From assembly GCF_002138415.1 (NCBI RefSeq), contig NZ_CP015612.1:2086001-2150000 (forward strand): a stretch of 64,000 bases of DNA. The letters run 5' to 3'. The position numbers and the translations under genes are program-made. This stretch comes from Stenotrophomonas maltophilia (GTDB lineage: Bacteria; Pseudomonadota; Gammaproteobacteria; Xanthomonadales; Xanthomonadaceae). This document shows, one piece after another, positions 61,584 through 64,000 of this stretch (its first letter is position 1; every line of letters starts with the position of its first letter). Under the pieces are notes generated by a model. The model was not told the origin of the DNA and did no database searches. It worked only from the letters and a program-made list of their open reading frames with translations.

Positions 61584-62363
61584 TCAGGCCGGATTGAAGC
61601 TCGCCGCCAACGTGCCCACGGTCAGCACCCAGCCATCCACCAGCACGAACAGCAGGATCTTGAACGGTGCCGACACCAGCATCGGCGACAGCATCATCAT
61701 GCCCATCGACATCAGCACGCTGGCCACGACCAGGTCGATGATCACGAACGGGATGAAGATCAGGAAGCCGATTTCGAAGGCGGTCTTCAGTTCGCTGGTG
61801 ACGAACGAGGCGACCAGCACCGGGAACGGGATCGCGTCGGGGCTGGCGTAGGTGCCATGCCCGGCGATGCCGGCGAAGGTCATCAGGTCGGTCTCGCGGA
61901 TCTGCGCCAGCATGAAGCCGCGCAGCGGCGTGGTGGTCAGCGTCCAGGCGGTCTGGAAGTCGATCTCGCCATTGAGGTACGGCGCCATGCCGGTGCTCCA
62001 GGCCTTGTCCCAGGTCGGCATCATCACCATCGCGGTGAGGAACAGGGCCAGGCCCAGCAGGACCTGGTTGGACGGCGTCTGCCCGGTACCCAGCGCCTGG
62101 CGCAGCAGGCCCAGCACGATGATGATGCGGGTGAACGAGGTCAGCACCAGCAGCATCGACGGGATCAGGGTGATCGCCGTCATCAGCAGCAGGGTCTGCA
62201 GCGGCAGGCTGACCGGCGCACCCCCGATCTTGCCGACGTTGATGTCCGGCAGCGGGGTGGTCGGGGCGCCGGGTGTGGCGAATGCCAGCGCCGGCAACAG
62301 GCACAGGGCGAGCATCAGCAGCCACGGCATCAGGGTGGCAAGTCGGGTACGGGTGACACGCAT
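61584..62363 (-). CDS. fliP: FliP: flagellar export gate protein
   Basis: The 259-residue protein has a cleavable signal peptide (about residues 1-29) and four membrane segments, with family wording TSFTRIIIVLGLLRQALGTGQ and LVDGWVLTVGTL. It begins 1 nt after fliO ends. Confidence 0.95.
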   Translation of the reverse strand: MRVTRTRLATLMPWLLMLALCLLPALAFATPGAPTTPLPDINVGKIGGAPVSLPLQTLLLMTAITLIPSMLLVLTSFTRIIIVLGLLRQALGTGQTPSNQVLLGLALFLTAMVMMPTWDKAWSTGMAPYLNGEIDFQTAWTLTTTPLRGFMLAQIRETDLMTFAGIAGHGTYASPDAIPFPVLVASFVTSELKTAFEIGFLIFIPFVIIDLVVASVLMSMGMMMLSPMLVSAPFKILLFVLVDGWVLTVGTLAASFNPA

Positions 62364-62364
62364 G

Positions 62365-62784
62365 TCAGGGGTCCTTGCGCAGCCGCTGCTGCAGCAGCTG
62401 GGCGAAATTCGGAAGATTCTTGAAGTCCGGCACGCGTACCGGCGCGGGTGGCGGCAGCGGTTCGGGCAGGGTGTGCAGAGTGTTGATGCCGCCGGCGGTA
62501 ACGCCCAGCAGCAGCTGCTGGCCGTTGACCTCGATCACCACCACGCGCTCCTTGGCACCGACACTCAGGCTGGCCACCACCTTCATGCCTTCGGCCGGGC
62601 GGAAACCACTGCCGGGCAGGCGCTTGAGCAGCCAGCCGAGGCCGATGACCAGCGCCAGCACTGCCAGCAGCGCCAGCACCGCGCCGAACAGGCTCGGTGC
62701 GGCGGCTGCGTGCTGGCCGATCTGCGGGCCGACCGGAGCGGCGGTCTTGCCGACCGCCAGCAGGGTGGAGGCCAGCAGGCTCAA
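62365..62784 (-). CDS. fliO: FliO: flagellar export assembly protein
   Basis: The 139-residue protein has one membrane segment (about residues 32-54) and a small cytoplasmic domain (VVASLSVGAKERVVVIEVNG). FliO helps FliP assemble. It seems to start at TTG 62784, overlapping the fliN stop (TTGA); no ATG fits. Confidence 0.88.
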   Translation of the reverse strand: MSLLASTLLAVGKTAAPVGPQIGQHAAAAPSLFGAVLALLAVLALVIGLGWLLKRLPGSGFRPAEGMKVVASLSVGAKERVVVIEVNGQQLLLGVTAGGINTLHTLPEPLPPPAPVRVPDFKNLPNFAQLLQQRLRKDP

Positions 62785-63116
62785 CGCAGTCTCCGGATCC
62801 GCTCGCTCGGGCTGACCACGTCGGTCAGGCGCACGCCGAAGCGGTCATTGATCACCACGACTTCGCCGTGGGCGATCAGGGTGCCGTTGACGAAGACATC
62901 CAGGGACTCGCCAGCGCCGCGCTCCAGTTCCACCACCGAGCCCTGGTTGAGCTGCAGCAGGTTGCGGATCGGTAGGCGGGCGCGACCGACTTCCAGCGAC
63001 AGGGTCACCGGCACGTCAAGGATCACGTCCAGGTTCAGGTCCGGACCGTTCGCCTCATCGGCCTGCAGGCTGCTGAACTGGGCCGGGGTGGGTTCGAGGG
63101 CGTCGATATCGTTCAT
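62781..63116 (-). CDS. fliN: FliN: flagellar motor switch protein
   Basis: The 111-residue protein is mainly a SpoA domain (DVPVTLSLEVGRARLPIRNLL, LIAHGEVVVINDRFGVRLTDV). It forms the C-ring base and binds CheY-P. ATG 63116 overlaps the fliM stop by 4 nt. Confidence 0.95.
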   Translation of the reverse strand: MNDIDALEPTPAQFSSLQADEANGPDLNLDVILDVPVTLSLEVGRARLPIRNLLQLNQGSVVELERGAGESLDVFVNGTLIAHGEVVVINDRFGVRLTDVVSPSERIRRLR

Positions 63117-64000
63117 TGCGGGTCTTCCTGGATGACGGGTACGCGCGGACGGGTGCCCGGCGGATGGGTAGCGGTGATCTTCACGGCGTTCATGCCGTTG
63201 GCGATGCCGAACTCGCCGGTGAACACCGGAATGTTCTCCACGCACAGCGGCACCTGCGGGCTGAGCTCGATCGGCAGGATGTCGCCGACCTTCAGCTGGG
63301 TCAGGTCACGCAGGGTCATGCGCTTGCTGGCCAGCACGCTGGACAGGGTCACCTCGGCGATGTTGAGCTGTTCGCGCAGGGTCTGGCCCCAGCTCTCGTC
63401 GCGATCGTTGCGGTCGCTCTGGATGCCGGCGTCCAGCAGTTCGCGGATCGGCTCCAGCATCGAGTACGGCAGGGTCACGTGGATGTCGCCACCACCGCCG
63501 TCGAGCTCGACGTGCAGGCGGCACACCACCACGTACTCGCGCGGCGTCACGATGTTGGCGAAGTGCGGGTTGATTTCCGAGTTGATGTACTCGAAGTCGA
63601 CATCCATCACCGGTGCCCAGGCCTCGCGCAGGTCGGCGAAGGTCTGCTTCAGCAGCAGGTGGATCACCCGCATTTCGGTGGCGGTGAACTCGCGGCCTTC
63701 GATGCGGGTGGGGTAGCGCCCGTCACCACCGAAGAAGTTGTCGACGATGGCGAACACCAGGGTCGGTTCGAACACGATCAGGCCGGTTCCGCGCAGCGGC
63801 TTGAAGCGGATCAGGTTCAGGTTGGTCGGCACATACAGCGAGTGCATGTAGTCGTTGAACTTGATCAGCTCGATTCCGCGCACCGACAGTTCGGCCGAAC
63901 GGCGGATCAGATTGAACAGGCCGATCCGCCACAGCCGCGCGAAGCGCTCGTGGACCATTTCCAGGGTCGGCATGCGACCGCGGATGATGCGGTCCTGGCT
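63113..64000 (-). CDS. fliM: FliM: flagellar motor switch protein, 5' end outside the window
   Basis: The frame is open through the right edge (SQDRIIRGRMPTLEM reading in). The visible 295 residues carry the FliM middle domain (GTGLIVFEPTLVFAIVDNFFGG) and the C-terminal SpoA domain. The CheY-P-binding N-terminal peptide lies outside. It continues into fliN. Confidence 0.95.
   Translation of the reverse strand, partial: SQDRIIRGRMPTLEMVHERFARLWRIGLFNLIRRSAELSVRGIELIKFNDYMHSLYVPTNLNLIRFKPLRGTGLIVFEPTLVFAIVDNFFGGDGRYPTRIEGREFTATEMRVIHLLLKQTFADLREAWAPVMDVDFEYINSEINPHFANIVTPREYVVVCRLHVELDGGGGDIHVTLPYSMLEPIRELLDAGIQSDRNDRDESWGQTLREQLNIAEVTLSSVLASKRMTLRDLTQLKVGDILPIELSPQVPLCVENIPVFTGEFGIANGMNAVKITATHPPGTRPRVPVIQEDPQ

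Overview
The window is high-GC, gene-dense DNA whose content points to a gammaproteobacterium of the Xanthomonadaceae, most likely the Stenotrophomonas maltophilia complex. The evidence is a complete DSF quorum-sensing (rpf) cluster next to prfB and lysS, GTAG-headed REP hairpins of the kind described in that species, a bet choline/betaine cluster, and a polar-flagellum (flhF/flhG type) gene set. No rRNA, tRNA, CRISPR array or insertion sequence was found.

Layout. 1-15.2 kb: a LytTR regulator (rpfD-like, cut by the left edge), prfB with its programmed +1 frameshift, an XRE/MmyB-type regulator, a 503-bp nested palindromic repeat composite, an aldehyde dehydrogenase (sad-like), an acetolactate-synthase-like enzyme, lysS, then rpfG-rpfC facing rpfF and rpfB. 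RpfC carries two tandem membrane input modules. 15.3-21 kb: betA-betB-betI divergent from betT, with a perfect 28-bp palindrome between betI and betT. 21-27.5 kb: acnA and acnB flank an AbrB/PIN toxin-antitoxin pair.

28-50.8 kb: chemotaxis. On the minus strand lie mcp-cheR-cheD-cheB, two more MCPs, cheW, a PilZ/YcgR flagellar brake, an STAS-cheY-cheA operon, and a motC-motD-parA-cheW-like operon. These genes are fed by at least seven sites fitting the sigma-28 (FliA) promoter, six with the same 11-bp spacer between the two 8-mers. 50.8-64 kb: cheA-cheZ-cheY continue into fliA-flhG-flhF-flhA-flhB, preceded by a sigma-54 promoter. Then come an orphan gene of unknown function, a MHYT-GGDEF-EAL protein, and fliR-Q-P-O-N-M, cut by the right edge.

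The genes suggest one circuit. DSF sensing (RpfF, RpfC, RpfG) and the GGDEF/EAL protein set c-di-GMP; the PilZ brake reads it at the flagellum; the FliA regulon supplies receptors, CheA/W/Y/Z and the MotCD stator.

The most unusual feature is a family of long-stem intergenic elements (2969-3072, 3197-3298, 33201-33377, 33545-33648). Their closing stems of 23-27 bp differ in sequence but remain self-complementary, while the loops keep the same two small hairpins, each showing a GGA-containing loop. That is the hallmark of a CsrA/RsmA binding site. One copy has grown extra hairpins, two of which again show GGA.
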